The notes: a model not told the origin generated them from the sequence alone. Positions 44,874-59,970 are shown, numbered from the stretch's first letter. The stretch: 64,000 bases of DNA from Episyrphus balteatus (GCF_945859705.1 NC_079138.1:9049328-9113327), one strand, 5' to 3'. Translations and numbers: made by a program.

Positions 44874-45605
44874 GTGCCGAAATTAAAAATATTTTATAGA
44901 AAAAAACTTAACACAAAATCACATTCTGAATATAAGGACTGATGTTCTGTCATTTCCCCAAACCCTGAAGACATCAATCTACACAGTGCAATCAATAGAT
45001 ATATCGTTCTGTATCAAAGAAAAGCAGATATAAGAAGCCAATTCTTTTTGTATCTTTTAGTACATAAACCAAAGAAGAAAATTGTGCGGAAGACGGCGGA
45101 AACATTCAAAACAACCCAATTCGCAGTTAAAAAACAGCAAATAAAAACTTATTGTGTGAAAAAAAATATAATATTTATTAAAAATATATTTTTTTTAATT
45201 TTTACTTTCAGCAATATAAATAGCAGCTAAAATAAGCTTTCCAACGACATACAACACTTACATAATTTATTCAAATATAGTTTTCAAAACGTATCTTGAA
45301 GATTTACTTTATTTTGTTACTCAAATAAGATATTTTCAAGTGGAGACTTCAGATACAATTTTCTAATAGAGGAACTCATTTTAAAAATCAATTTTCAATG
45401 AGAACATATAGACTGAATTTCCCTAGATTCATTTCCGTAAGGAAATTACCAAAAATAACAGTCAGTTTCATAAAAACCATTTTTGAGACGCAAATGGTCC
45501 TTTGGGCCCATTGTGCACCGGTGGGAAATTTTATATTTTATTTAAGAGGAACATTTTATGAGCAAGGAAGAAATTCCAGGAACTCTAAAGTGTGTGTTAA
45601 GTGAA
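44874..45605. other. Non-coding DNA, no gene seen
   Basis: AT-rich. The 5' boundary of the R1-like copy that follows could not be placed and may be as late as 45590, since no similarity to the 5' UTR at 23302-23843 is obvious. Confidence 0.55.
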
Positions 45606-46780
45606 ATGAAAATGAGTGATGTTAATTTGGTTGGTTTAACGTCCGATTGTGATGCCTTGAGCTACGTATCGGACAAGGGTAAACTAAAGAAGCTCACCAA
45701 AAAAAGGGAGTTTTTTAAAGGCAATATGAGTAATAGTGAAACAGTCAAGCTAAATAAAGAAAAAAAAGCGAAGAAGGACTTAAAGAGAAAGACCAAAGCG
45801 ACGAAGGCAAAGGGCATTGGCTGCAACTGGATGTGATTATGTCACACTCAAAGCCCCAGAAACCAAGGAAGAAATGGATGCCGAGGAGGAATCAGCCAAG
45901 AGAAAAGGTGATGGAACGGATGACGATGCCCCGACCGTCCCAAAGAAAATGAGGACAAGAGGAAAGGAGGAAGAGAAGGCAACTGAAGCTCCACTAACCC
46001 CAGAAGCCACGGGGACTGCAAAGTCTAGCGATGTGGTGGATGTGGTATCATCCGACAAGATGCTCGGTAAGCCGAATGATGTGAAGGTAATAGTTGATAT
46101 GAAGAAGGTGGAAAAACCACATGAAACATGGTCCGTACACGTTACCAGTGCGGCTAAAGAGCATGTAAGCAGCATTAGAAAGAAAATTTTTGAGCAGGTG
46201 GGTCCTTCACTGGGTGTCCGCGTTCACACGGTGCAGCCCAGTAAAAAGGGTGGTGTGAACATTCGCACCCCCACGCTGAGGAGAGGAACAAGATCATCAA
46301 AAACGAGAAATTTAAGGAGGTAGGACTCGTAATCGAGAAAGATTCAGGGCTGGGAAGAAAACTTTCAGTTATTAGGGCGGAAAAAAAATTTCACCTGAGG
46401 ATTTCCTTAAGGAACTGAATAGGAACCACTTTCATAGTGTTAAAATAGACGACTACCTTAGTGAAGTACGAATCTAAAAAGAGTGGCAAATCGAGGAGGG
46501 CACGGTCAACTTTACGTTGGAGTGCAGCGATAGGGTGGCCACACGCTTGGTCGGTGCTATAGCAGGTACTTTTCTTTCGTCCTGATCCAGACATGCTTCA
46601 AATGTCTTAGTATGGATCATTTAATAGCCAGTTGTAGGCAGAAGCAGTATTTCTGCAACCGGTGGCGGTGTGGCCAAGCGGGTCACACCAGCAAGAACTG
46701 CTGCAATGGGATACATTGAAGAGATTGTGATTTTAGGGGCCAAGCTGCTGGGCATCTCATGTTGACAATGTTGACATGTT
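45606..46780 (+). pseudogene. R1-like ORF1, internally deleted and frameshifted
   Basis: The start MKMSDVNLVGLTSDCDALS parallels the copy at 23844, which belongs to the same family. The frame breaks near 45810-45835 (one extra G in aagggc), continuing as a lysine/glutamate-rich segment to about 46325. Compared with the copy at 23844, the part between DVKV and the TWSVHVTSAAKE segment (roughly 100 codons) is deleted, in a place where both flanks share a short similar sequence. GPSLGVRVHTVQPSKKGGV follows, then further frameshifts. The zinc knuckles CFKCLSMDHLIASC and CGQAGHTSKNC at about 46595-46705 are still readable. No ORF2 follows. Confidence 0.8.
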
Positions 46781-48485
46781 GTTTTCCGTTGTTGGTACAA
46801 TAAGGGAATTGTTGTTGTTTTTTTAACAAATTTATAAAGTAATTGATATTTTCAAAAAATATGTAGGCACATACATATGTATGTAGGAAGGTTTATAATT
46901 TTCAAGAATAAAACACCTATCTAAATATCTCACGCGACGCCACATACAAATAAAATAAAATTATGAAAGGGAGCATGAGCTTATTAATTATCCACCAAAA
47001 ATGAATTATTATTAAAGAGAGATGTATTAGAACTTACCCGCAATACATAGTTCTACAATAACTGGCCAAATTTCTGGTTGATGACAATAATTTTCGCCTA
47101 CGATTACCATGATAGAAAACCGTGTTTGCAGTTTGTAGATGATGGAGTTATACTCATAGCTTCTCGACTGCCAGTGTAGCGGCATTATTATTGCCGCCAA
47201 AACTGGTAGAGTAATTTACGTGACATTCTTAAGACGTCGTTGTTGGTGCTGTTGCTGTCATTGTTACCAGTGTTACACGTTCTCTGCTTCTATCAATTTT
47301 TAGACAAACCTGTCCGTTTGTCTCCTTGTGTTGTTCTTACTGCTGCGATCACTAAAACTAGATACTCCACTGTTGGCATTGCCATCACCACTACTAGACG
47401 GCGCATTTTTATTACAATTTTATGACAATTTCGACTGGACCATGTACCCTGGGGGAAAGAAGTTGAAACTTCTTATACACATCAAGTATCAGAAATTGTG
47501 GAAAATAATATGAAAATTGAGTAGTACTGTAATGAAATTATTTATAAAAAGTAAAAACAACAGTTTAATAAAAGAAAAAAACTTGTTTTCATAAAAAGAA
47601 AAGGTCAAACTATAGATTTAATTCAAAATTCAAAATTATCTGGTAATTTTCTTTGTATTTTGTTCTTGGAATTTGTCATATGAACGAAAAGTTGTTAGGT
47701 GGTCAATATTATAAAGCTAATGGCACTTGAATTTAATCTTGTTTGTTATATTTCAGACAAGGGTGGGTGCTTATCACGGACACTGAGTCCAGTGCAGCTT
47801 ATATAGAAAGCCTAAAATTTATATTTTTCATCTCCCAAAAATATGTTTGATGATATATATATTTAAAAAATGGTTTCTTTCTCTTCAAAGAATCATCCAA
47901 ATTATACATCAAATGGATCTTTTTTATGTCTCCTTTTCTCTGATTGTGATTAAGTTTTGAGGAAAAACTTGAATGCTACAGAAATAAAAAATGTCAATTA
48001 AGTTATTTACATGTAATTTTTCTGAAATTAATTTCATTTATATTTTTTAATTAATTATTTAACCTGAATGTAAACACATGTATTCTAATGGCTCCTGATT
48101 TTTGATGTGTATATGTAGTTGCTTATTTTTGCCACTAGTGTCGCATTTTGACTTTTGCAGTTGTCAATAAAAAATCAATTATTTTTGATCTGTCAAAAAA
48201 AAAAAATTGGCAAATAATGGTAAATATCTCATATTTTATTTGCCAAAAGAGATCATGTTTTCTTGTATCTCTTTTGATTTTCCAGATTTAAGGAGATTAC
48301 ACCTATGAATTTGCACACGCTCCTTCACATCCACTGTAGCTGTGTTAATTTGGCCTTAAGTATCTACTGTTGTGTTCAACTCATTTCTTCTATAGAAAAA
48401 ATGTCTGAATGGGTTCCGAAGTACTAAAAAGTAGGTACTTTGCTGAGCCCAAAGGAACACAGCCTGTATGTGCTGTGTTTCATAT
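46781..48485. other. Non-coding DNA, no gene recognised
   Basis: AT-rich sequence without domain-bearing frames. A short stretch at 47235-47275 has imperfect GTTGTTGGTGCTGTTGCTG runs. 47150-47450 is less AT-rich and could hide an old exon, but nothing can be named. Confidence 0.55.
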
Positions 48486-48489
48486 TTAA

Positions 48490-48789
48490 CCCTCTGTCGT
48501 CACAGCCGACGAAAATAAAAACAAAAAGACAAAAAGACAAAAATAAAAACAAAGATTTTTCAAAAAAGTGGTCACAAAAAAGTCTCTTTATAACGGTGAA
48601 AATATTTCAATATTCTTTGGAATTGTAAATATAATATTCAAACTCCTCAGCAAATTTTACATCAATTTCATGTATGATTCTCTATGAAATATTGAGACTG
48701 AAAAAAGTTCTAGCGACATAAAAAAGTACAAACCAAATTCGCGCCCGTGTGCCTATCACGTCACAAAAAAAAGGTGTGCCTACAGAGGG
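48490..48789. mobile_element. 300 bp piggyBac-like MITE candidate
   Basis: The left end CCCTCTGT is preceded by TTAA (48486-48489). The right end ACAGAGGG is followed by TTAT (48790-48793), one change from a TTAA duplication. CCC-starting short terminal repeats and TTAA targets are piggyBac features. The matching terminal repeat is only about 8 bp, so chance is possible. Confidence 0.5.
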
Positions 48790-48793
48790 TTAT

Positions 48794-50030
48794 TTGAGCA
48801 TTTAATTTTGTACATTCTTTATTAGAATTTTTTATATGGAATAATTGCTCACACTCAGTCAAAAATGGTAATTCTTATCACCATTGGATGAACGAGGTTT
48901 CTTGAGCTTCTCCAAATTTTGTGTAATGATGCTGTGCAGCGAGGAATAGCGATTCCTCCTTACACACTAATTGAGCCGTTCCTTTTCGTCCAGCTTTACT
49001 ACTGCGCGCCGATAGTCCTCCATGTTAGGGTATTGGAAACTTTGCAGACGACTTTCGCGCAATATCTAGAAATCTGATCAAAGAATGCAGCCTACTACTT
49101 GTATGCTCAAGCTCATATGATAAAACACTTGCGTGGTCGCAAAACAAATCTAGGTAACTTTAAATCAAAATCGCTCCAAAGATCTGTTATCTCAAATTGC
49201 ATTACTTATATAGGTGGCTGAGAATTAGAGAGTTTTAAGGAAACTCCACACACACAACCCTGTTCTCTACCAGCGACATGGCTTTGCCTTTTTAGCAAGC
49301 ACACCCTTTGGCTCGTAAAAACAAAAACTTTTTTATTAAAATAAAAAGTACAAACCTTTATCCAGAACCTCTTTGGAATTTTCTATTTAGCTATCTGACT
49401 AGATAGCAAACAAATTTGTAGACGAATTTTATCCATTCGTTGTCTCCTCAAATTCCGACGAGGCCGGTTGAGCCTAGCTCTCTTTCTCATCATCATGAAG
49501 GTGGAATTTGGCAAACTCAAAATATCGTTGATTAGCATTTATTAAAATTATATTTTCCATTTTTTTTTAATTGAAACAATTTCGACACTTGTCAGTCCAA
49601 ATGAGATAATTTGAAGTAAAATCACTTTTTTGGTATTTTGCTTAATTACCTCTTGTGGAATCCGACTGTCTAATTAATTTAGTTTGTGAATCGAAAATTT
49701 AAACTTTCGAGGCTTAACTTTCGTTAACCGCTTCCTAGAAACCTAGTGCAAGTGGAATCTAAAAATTTCTACAAGCATTAATGTAAACATTTCGTTTAAA
49801 TTTCAATACAGCCACATGAAATTCCATTGTAGAAGCACAAGAAATAAAAGCCCATAACTGACTTCTTTTAAATGGCTTTGCAAAAGAAATTGTATTAGAA
49901 CTGCTTACAAAATCTTTATGAATGCTTTCTATTTTTACTTGCGATATAGGTACTATAGGGCAAGTTTATGATTCGTAAAAAAAATCGAACTCGAGATAAC
50001 AATTTTATATGACATTACGATGATGGAGAA
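48794..50030. other. Non-coding DNA, no gene recognised
   Basis: Moderately AT-rich. 48890-49080 and 49420-49510 are more balanced in base composition but show no recognisable frame. Confidence 0.55.
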
Positions 50031-53310
<3,280 letters not shown>

Positions 53311-53848
53311 TATGGTGACCATTTTTGGTTTTTTTATTCATTGTTATAAAGAAATAAATAAAAAAGTGAATCTTTTCATATCGGTAATTGGTTTAAAATA
53401 GTGATATTAAAAATGGTTTACTGACCAATTTGGAGTTCATATTCAAGTAAGTAGAGAAGAAAGGAAAACAAGATTTTAATCTTCTCCACTTATTTAATTA
53501 TAAAATATTGATAGACATTTTAGATTTTTACCTAAGTTCAAAACAAAGTTAGTTCTCTTATTTTTAAGAAAAAGCCAAAAGCCCAAAAAAATTAAAAATT
53601 TTTTTTCTGCTTCGGAAAAATGCAAGTTGACGGCATCCGGGTGAAACCTCTAAAGTCTAAAAAAACCGAATTTTTCAGATATTTTTTTCTGCTCCAGAAA
53701 AATTGTTCTTGAGTAGAAAGTTATTCTCTTTCATCTTCTCAATAATGATAAGATTTGACAATCAGAATATAATATTATTAAGTCTTTATTAAATAATTTT
53801 TTAACCAAAAATAATAACTTTGAAAAAAAAACACAAATGGTCACCATA
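53311..53848. mobile_element. Candidate 538 bp MITE with TATGGTGACCATTT ends
   Basis: TATGGTGACCATTT at 53311 is mirrored at 53835-53848. No target duplication is clear. The GGTGACCAT core is shared with the ends of the DNA transposon at 7825-8870, so the two may be relatives. Confidence 0.4.
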
Positions 53849-53942
53849 TTCTTTAAGATAGTGCAACTCATCAGGAATTCAGTCGAAGCCCTAAGAAAGT
53901 TCTGGTTTCAACTAGTCCAAATTTGAAACTCTTTTATTATAT

Positions 53943-54015
53943 ACCTGAGTAGCTCGATGGGTAAGGTACCGGACTTTCAATCAGGATGTACGAGGTTCAA
54001 ATCCAGCAAAATTCG
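53943..54015 (+). ncRNA. tRNA-like sequence (tRNA pseudogene or SINE head)
   Basis: TAGCTCGATGG at 53950 fits a pol III A box and GGTTCAAATCC at 53994-54004 a B box, with normal spacing. Between them ccggactttcaatcagg can be drawn as an anticodon arm. The acceptor and T stems do not pair well, so it is not a functional tRNA. It could be the head of a tRNA-derived SINE whose body is the following AT-rich sequence. Confidence 0.45.
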
Positions 54016-54636
54016 TCAAGTAAGTAGAAGTTTTTTTCTTAATATAATTGTGTTTGGAAATTTAATTTCAGAAGCAAAACTTGTCTGGATGGAAAACAAA
54101 GAAGAAAATGAAAAAATAAAATGTAATAGGTACACAAAAAAAAATGAAAAAAAAATATTTTTTTTTCTTTATTCTATTTGGGATATACCTCGTTTAGACT
54201 TTCACAATCATTCCACAAGTCTGCTCAGAGCTTCTAAATAAATATAAAAGCCTGCAACAATAATACACATTTTCAAATTTCAAATGTTGGTTGTTTCTAT
54301 AAGGCATTAAAGACATGTTATGAGTCTCTCCAATTAACTTGCATATGACTCTTCTAAGGCCTATCAAGCTTCTCGGGTGGGCCAGATGGGCTTCTCTATG
54401 GTCGTATACAAGCAATATTTCTAAAATCGAAACAGCTTCGTTAGATCCTTGTGGAAGTAAAATTGTTAGTCTGCCTTGGTGCTCAAAACCGTGCGACACA
54501 ATTATGTGGTATCACGCATAACATCGTACACAGGTAAGAAAAATAGTAAAAATTTTCTAGAACCTAACATCCGATGCACTGACGGCGTAATGAAAAAACA
54601 GATATATCATTAAAAAACAAAAACCTAAAAATATGT
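54016..54636. other. Non-coding DNA with possible remnant coding
   Basis: No clear gene. 54340-54525 is open on the plus strand for 60 codons and is followed by acaggtaag, a splice-donor-like word, but no domain is recognised. Confidence 0.5.
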
Positions 54637-54948
54637 GACGTCGGCGTTCATTGGGAAGGCACACTCCCTTTCACTTCCCAATATAAAAACAAATTATCGA
54701 TATACGGCATCCCTAATTTCAAAGATGCCGTAAAACTGCGGTTTCAAAATTACAACATCCATGTAGTGCCAATTATAACGGGAGAACGAGGGGTCTTGGC
54801 ACCAGACCAAATTTTTAAAACATCACCTCAGCTGCCTTTCAGCGTCGACAAAGACATCGTAGCCACAACCATTCGTGGTAGTTGCTTGAAGCATACGAAC
54901 TTTATGCGATTTATATTTATATATACGATACAACAATCAACAACATGA
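54637..54948 (+). pseudogene. Possible C-terminal fragment of a non-LTR element of the R2/R4 type
   Basis: 104 open codons read DVGVHWEGTLPFTSQYKNKL, then HVVPIITGERGVLAPDQIF, then TTIRGSCLKH. The pattern Asp-Val-x-Val-x-Trp-Glu, a Tyr-Lys-x-Lys helix, then Val-Val-Pro-Ile-Ile-x-Gly-x-x-Gly is that of the segment around and after the restriction-like endonuclease in R2/R4-type retrotransposons. It is an isolated piece with no reverse transcriptase upstream. It could instead be from an unrelated gene; a protein search would settle it. Confidence 0.45.
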
Positions 54949-55074
54949 ACAACTACTCTAAGTGATAACTACAATTGGGTGAATCTTCGGAGTAGCCCCA
55001 GACACAATAGGTACTACTGCCTACCAGTAGTAAAAGGATTCCAGCTGCCAGAACACCTGCAATCAACATATATA

Positions 55075-56463
55075 ACACTGTGTTCGAAAATGGAACTTTT
55101 TTTTTCCGACAGAGGGCTCTCATATCTACTGAAGATAATTCGAGTCTGCTGAACACGATGGCGTTCTTAGTTTTTCTGGATTAGGTCAAATAAGAAAGAT
55201 TTTTGCGTTTGAAATTTTGTTTGCACATGCCAAAACTGAGGGTATAAAACACCATAGGTATATTTTCCAATTTTTGATTGTTTATCGATGAAAAATGATG
55301 GAAAATCTATTTTTTTGGAAGTATTATTCGTACAAGAAGTTATTTGAAAAAAAATCTGTCGAATGACATTTTAAATCATTATTTTATGGCAAAAAAACGT
55401 CGATTTTTCTTCAATTTTTCTAATATTTTTCGTATTACTTAAATTAAAATGCAGCACTCGGTGGCAACGATTTGATCTTGTATTTCAGGATAAAATATGG
55501 CTTTGTTTATAAATACGAATAGGCAGTACCTACCTATCTACAATATTGGTTAAGCTTAAGAGTGAAAAAGTAGCAGTAAAACACTGTTTTTTCTTTAATT
55601 TTTTAGTTTATAAAATAAAAAAATTACAAAAAGTTTATATGCAATACATATGTAGGGAAAGTGGGGGCAAAATATCACGTAAGATCGCAAGGGGGCAAAA
55701 CGCCCATGGGCTCAAGTAGCATAAAAACCCGCTTAAGAGAAACCCTCTTAAGAGAAAAACCAGCTTATCTGAAACACTTTTCTGATCTTTAAATATTTTC
55801 TTCAGTTTAACGGGGTTCGTTCAAGTGAAAAATCCACTTAAGTTAAAGATGGACTGTGACAAATATATTATGTGTTGTGTATGTAAGCTCATATAATGCA
55901 GATTGAGGTAATAGTAAATATGTTTTAATTTTAAAATAAATTGAAAGAAAAATGATTTTTTGAACTTAAAAAAAATTAAATAAAAATATTGATACCATGC
56001 CTGATTTTTTAATTAAATATCTACATTTTCATATGTATAATATTCCAGAGTACTAACACATAAAAGGTGTGTACAAAAAAAATGTTGAGTTTTCGCATAC
56101 ATTTGTACCTTTTTTAGTTAAAAAATGTAAGAAAAAGTGAAAGAAAAGTCGACGTTTTTTGCCATAAAATAATGATTTAAATAGTTATTCGACAGATTTT
56201 TTTTACAAATAAATTCTTTCACGAATAATACTTCCAAAAAAATAGATTTTCCATCATTTTTCATCGATAAACAATCAAAAATTGGAAAATATATGGTGTT
56301 TTATACCCTCTGTTTTGGCATGTGCAAACAAAATTTCAAACGCAAATATCATTCTTATTTGAACTAATCCAGAAAAACTAAGAACGCCATCGTGTTCAGC
56401 AGACTCGAATTATCTTTAGTAGACATAAGAGCTCTCTGTCGGTTTTTTGAACTATCACAGTGT
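55075..56463. repeat. 1.39 kb palindrome with ACACTGTG ends
   Basis: ACACTGTG at 55075 is mirrored by CACAGTGT at 56456-56463. The arms (about 55075-55440 and 56130-56463) share a block with cgacagag, gaattatctt and acacgatggcgttc. The loop of about 690 bp is AT-rich. Flanking bases tataa and taatt do not match as a duplication. CACTGTG would fit the Transib end pattern, but evidence is weak. Confidence 0.65.
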
Positions 56464-56570
56464 AATTATTACAAAATACAGTTGAAATTCGATTAACCGG
56501 GTTGTCGGGGCCGAACCCATTATGGATAATGGGACCGGACTCTTTTATCTGGTCAAAGCAAAGAAGGCGG

Positions 56571-56997
56571 TATCTTACTTGCAATTCACACTTCGCTTTC
56601 CTGTTTGCCTGTTAACGTGCAATCCTCTTCATCGGATTTTAATTTACACCAACAAGCCTGGGCTAATATTGCTGCCGAAGGTAAACATATATATATTGGC
56701 TGTTGTTATATACATCCGTGCCAACACGTTGAAATTTATGAAGCAGCAAGTAACTCTGTTTCATCTGTTTTGTTGACTCTCAATGATGCCGATGACTGTT
56801 TCTTATTTGGTGATTTTAATCTCCCAGGACTAAAATGGATTCCTGGCGATGAAAACAATTCAATATTTGACCCAGTTAATATTAATACTGAACAGCAATC
56901 TTCTGTTATAGAATTTTACAGCAATTATGGATTTAATCAAATTTGTAGCTTAAAAAATAATTTTTCTAATATTCTTGATCTTGTCTTCACCAATGTA
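56571..56997 (+). pseudogene. Jockey-like element, endonuclease part (first segment)
   Basis: The frame starts at the insertion edge with GGILLAIHTSLSCLPVNVQ and continues through IYIGCCYIHP, FLFGDFNLPGLKWIP (GDFN catalytic motif) and ILDLVFTNV. There it is cut by the Tc1-derived palindrome at 56998. After that element it continues YDNFVLEETS at 58607-58636 and is cut again by a hAT-like element. The N-terminal catalytic residues and ORF1 are missing (5' truncation). Its motifs match the endonuclease fragment at 35860-36413. Confidence 0.85.
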
Positions 56998-57267
56998 CAG
57001 TAGAGGAAATTCCCATAAAAACACATGGTTTTAAGGCATTTTTTGTTTGCTGAGTGCAAGTTAGCCATTCATTTTTATGAAATAAGAAAATGTACTCAAA
57101 GTTGTTAAAAAAAATATAAATTTATTCACTTTTAACTAAATTAAATAAAAGTTATTAACAAAAAACAAAAATTACTCAAAAAAAAGGAGGAAACTCCCAT
57201 AAAAACACTTACATTTTTATTAAAAAATAATAGTTAATTGGAGATAAGAAAAGTGTTTTTGATAAAA

Positions 57268-57672
57268 TCAATATTTTGTAGAGCCACCACTTGCTCTTAC
57301 AACCGATATCATTCGCCTTGGCATGGATTCCACAAGCCTTTCCAGTTCCGCGGTTGTAATTGCTGCCCATTGTTCAATGATTGCGTCTCGAAGCTCTTGA
57401 ACGTTGTTAAATTGGCGCCCGTTGCCATAAACACGCCTGGATAGTATTCCCCAGAGATTCTCTATGGGATTTAAGTCGGGACTTCGAGACGGCCAGTCGA
57501 GAAATGTTATTTGTTTATCCTCAAACCAGTCTCTCATTCTTCGAGAGACGTGGATAGGAGCGTTATCCTGCTAGAAAATGAAGTCAGTTCCGCATAACTC
57601 TTCAGCTCTCTCAATTATAACTTCTTCTAACAACTCAGCATACATTTCTGAGTTCATCCTTCCAGGCACAAA
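57268..57672 (-). pseudogene. Tc1-like transposase, C-terminal half (inverted copy)
   Basis: The minus strand repeats the end of the plus-strand gene: FLDWPSRSPDLNPIENLWG with the catalytic glutamate, then the tail VVRASGGSTKY. A CAG to TAG change in the segment before the second aspartate (codon at about 57570) is a visible difference between the arms. It cannot be expressed as a transposase. Confidence 0.85.
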
Positions 57673-58334
57673 CGCCTGGCTTCACCTTTAGATGCAGCCC
57701 ATAAGTCAGCGAGGCTTCATTTCGCTGGAAGTCACATAAGCTGGACCGAAGAGTGGAAAAAGGTTGTGTTTAGTGACGAAAAAAAGTTCAATTTGGATGG
57801 TCCGGATGGATTTCAGTCGTATTGGCATGACAAACGTCTTCAAGCTGAAGTGAGAATGAGTCGCAACTTCGGTGGTGGTAGCGTAATGGTTTGGGCAGCT
57901 TTCCTGCAAATGGAAAGACTGAAATTGCGTTTGTGCCTGGAAGGATGAACTCAGAAATGTATGCTGAGTTGTTAGAAGAGGTTATGGTTGAGAGAGCTGA
58001 AGAGTTATGCGGAACTGACTTCATTTTCCAGCAGGATAACGCTCCTATCCACGTCTCTCGAAGAATGAGAGACTGGTTTGAGGATAAACAAATAACATTT
58101 CTCGACTGGCCGTCTCGAAGTCCCGACTTAAATCCCATAGAGAATCTCTGGGGAATACTATCCAGGCGTGTTTATGGCAACGGGCGCCAATTTAACAACG
58201 TTCAAGAGCTTCGAGACGCAATCATTGAACAATGGGCAGCAATTACAACCGCGGAACTGGAAAGGCTTGTGGAATCCATGCCAAGGCGAATGATATCGGT
58301 TGTAAGAGCAAGTGGTGGCTCTACAAAATATTGA
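57673..58334 (+). pseudogene. Tc1-like DD34E transposase, catalytic part
   Basis: The reading begins in the unique centre with WKKVVFSDEKKFNLDGPDG (first catalytic aspartate), then GGGSVMVWAAF. A one-base frameshift near 57900 leads into ANGKTEIAFVPGRMNSEM. The second aspartate is in FQQDNAPIHVS and the glutamate in DLNPIENLWG; 34 residues separate them, the DD34E spacing of Tc1-like transposases. The N-terminal DNA-binding domain is absent. The enzyme would cut and paste the element at TA; this copy is truncated and shifted. Confidence 0.9.
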
Positions 58335-58636
58335 TTTTATCAAAAACACTTTTCTTATCTCCAATTAACCATTATTTTTTAATAAAAATGTAAGTGTTTT
58401 TATGGGAGTTTCCTCCTTTTTTTTGAGTAATTTTTGTTTTTTGTTAATAACTTTTATTTAATTTAGTTAAAAGTGAATAAATTTATATTTTTTTTAACAA
58501 CTTTGAGTACATTTTCTTATTTCATAAAAATGAATGGCTAACTTGCATTGAGCAAACAAAAAATGCCTTAAAACTATGTGTTTTTATGGGAATTTCCTCT
58601 ACTGTATATGATAATTTTGTTTTAGAGGAGACTTCA

Positions 58637-59962
58637 CAACGGCGTATACGGGGGGGGGGGTCACAGGGTCATGAGCTTTAAAAAAAAATTGAATTGGGTA
58701 TGTAAAAAAAAATCATCATTAGAGCAACTTTCCCTATAAAAATAAACGGATTAATCCTCAAGAACTCATCGATTTTCATACATTACTCAATCTTCAATCG
58801 CGTTTTAAGGCAAACTATAATTTTAGTCCAGTGAATAGAGACATTTTACTATGAAGCAAATGGAAAAAATAGGGGCAGGCTGAAATCTTGCAGAACTGAA
58901 GTTTTTTGAGGTTTGTTCAATTTTTGGCAAAAATCTCAGTTTTTACTATAACTACATAATTGAATCATCTGAGAATATTCGGAAAGCATTGATATTTCAT
59001 TAAATAAGTACATTTTTACAAAAAAAAATTTGCCCGCCATTTTGACAAATGCCTTTTTGTGATTTTCTCGGCTTCCGTTTGTTGTAGAAAAGATTGTTTT
59101 GTCTTGTTTTGTAGAAAAACTCATTCTCTATTTTTTTTAATTAAAACACTTTTTTTTTGTAATGTTTCCGTATAAAAAGTTTTCAACGAAAAAATGTAGG
59201 TAAAATATTCGGAGATAGTCGTCAATATTACATTTTTTTCTCGATTAAGGTTCATCTAACCGAAAAAATCTTATCATAATTTTTGTACAAATCTAAATTT
59301 ACATTTATATTATGTTTTTTTTTGCACGCCCAAAACTGTTTAAGAACGAGAAAAAATTCACGACCACCCCGAAAATTTTACATTTTTGTGACACTTCTAA
59401 TACGAAAACAATACAACAAAAAATTATTTAAAACAAAAATTAGACAATTAATTTTTAATTTTGTCTGTACTGAGGTAATTTATTCAAAAATTATCTTTAA
59501 GGTGTAATAGCACCGTGTAGACACGAAACCGAGTGTCATTTTCATCAGTATATAAAACAAAGAAGAAACTTTATTTTCTTTTAAGTTTTTTCTTAGCTCG
59601 ATTTGGTGTATCAAACTCCAAACTAAATTTTTTCATTCAATTTTAAAACAAAATTAAAAAACAAAATTATTTTCAAATGCGATTCGTTTGCCTGAGGTTA
59701 AGAAGACTTTTAATTCAAAAGTTACCACTGTTTATTACATAAAAAAAGATTTTAATTTTTACTGTAGGTAACTTTTAAAATTACTTTAGGCTAGCGGAAA
59801 AAATATATACATAGTGTTTTAGGCAAATTATTCAATGGAAGCAAACGAATCACATTCCGTTTTTGTTCGATTCAACTATCACATTTTCCACCTATCAAAA
59901 TTGTTGTGCCAAAAATTTTGGCATGACCCCCCCCCCCAGAAGTAAACCTGTATACGCCCCTG
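58637..59962. mobile_element. 1.33 kb hAT-like non-autonomous element
   Basis: The left end is CAACGGCGTATACGGGG and the mirrored right end reads CAGGGGCGTATACAGG. AGACTTCA flanks both sides (58629-58636 and 59963-59970), an 8 bp duplication. Excision rejoins the jockey-like endonuclease frame (LEETS to SIIINKTS). CA-starting imperfect termini and 8 bp duplications are hAT features. Poly-G (about 58650) and poly-C (about 59930) runs lie just inside the ends. No transposase frame. Confidence 0.85.
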
Positions 59963-59970
59963 AGACTTCA

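Larger units (their letters stand above)
56998..58604. mobile_element. 1.6 kb palindromic derivative of a Tc1-like transposon
   Basis: Ends CAGTAGAGGAAATTCCC and mirror are bounded by TA on both sides (56996-56997 and 58605-58606), and excision rejoins the jockey-like frame. The left arm (56998-57672) is an inverted copy of the right arm (57931-58604). Both contain the same 3' part of a transposase gene and the same 3' end. The middle 258 bp is present once and carries the part of the gene just before. So both termini derive from one end of the parent element. Confidence 0.9.

Noticed and set aside
47235..47520. Serine/leucine-rich frames
   Set aside because: They derive from imperfect GTTGCTG repeats and lack recognisable domains.
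54340..54540. Possible host exon with a splice-donor-like acaggtaag
   Set aside because: No domain, no partner exon and no convincing acceptor; kept only as a remark.
54953..55156. Minus-strand frame with a hydrophobic, membrane-like stretch
   Set aside because: 67 codons without context, partly overlapping the palindrome at 55075; composition alone is not enough to call a gene.
55075..56463. A second Transib-like element based on CACTGTG ends
   Set aside because: The flanks do not form a 5 bp duplication and the heptamer alone is too short.
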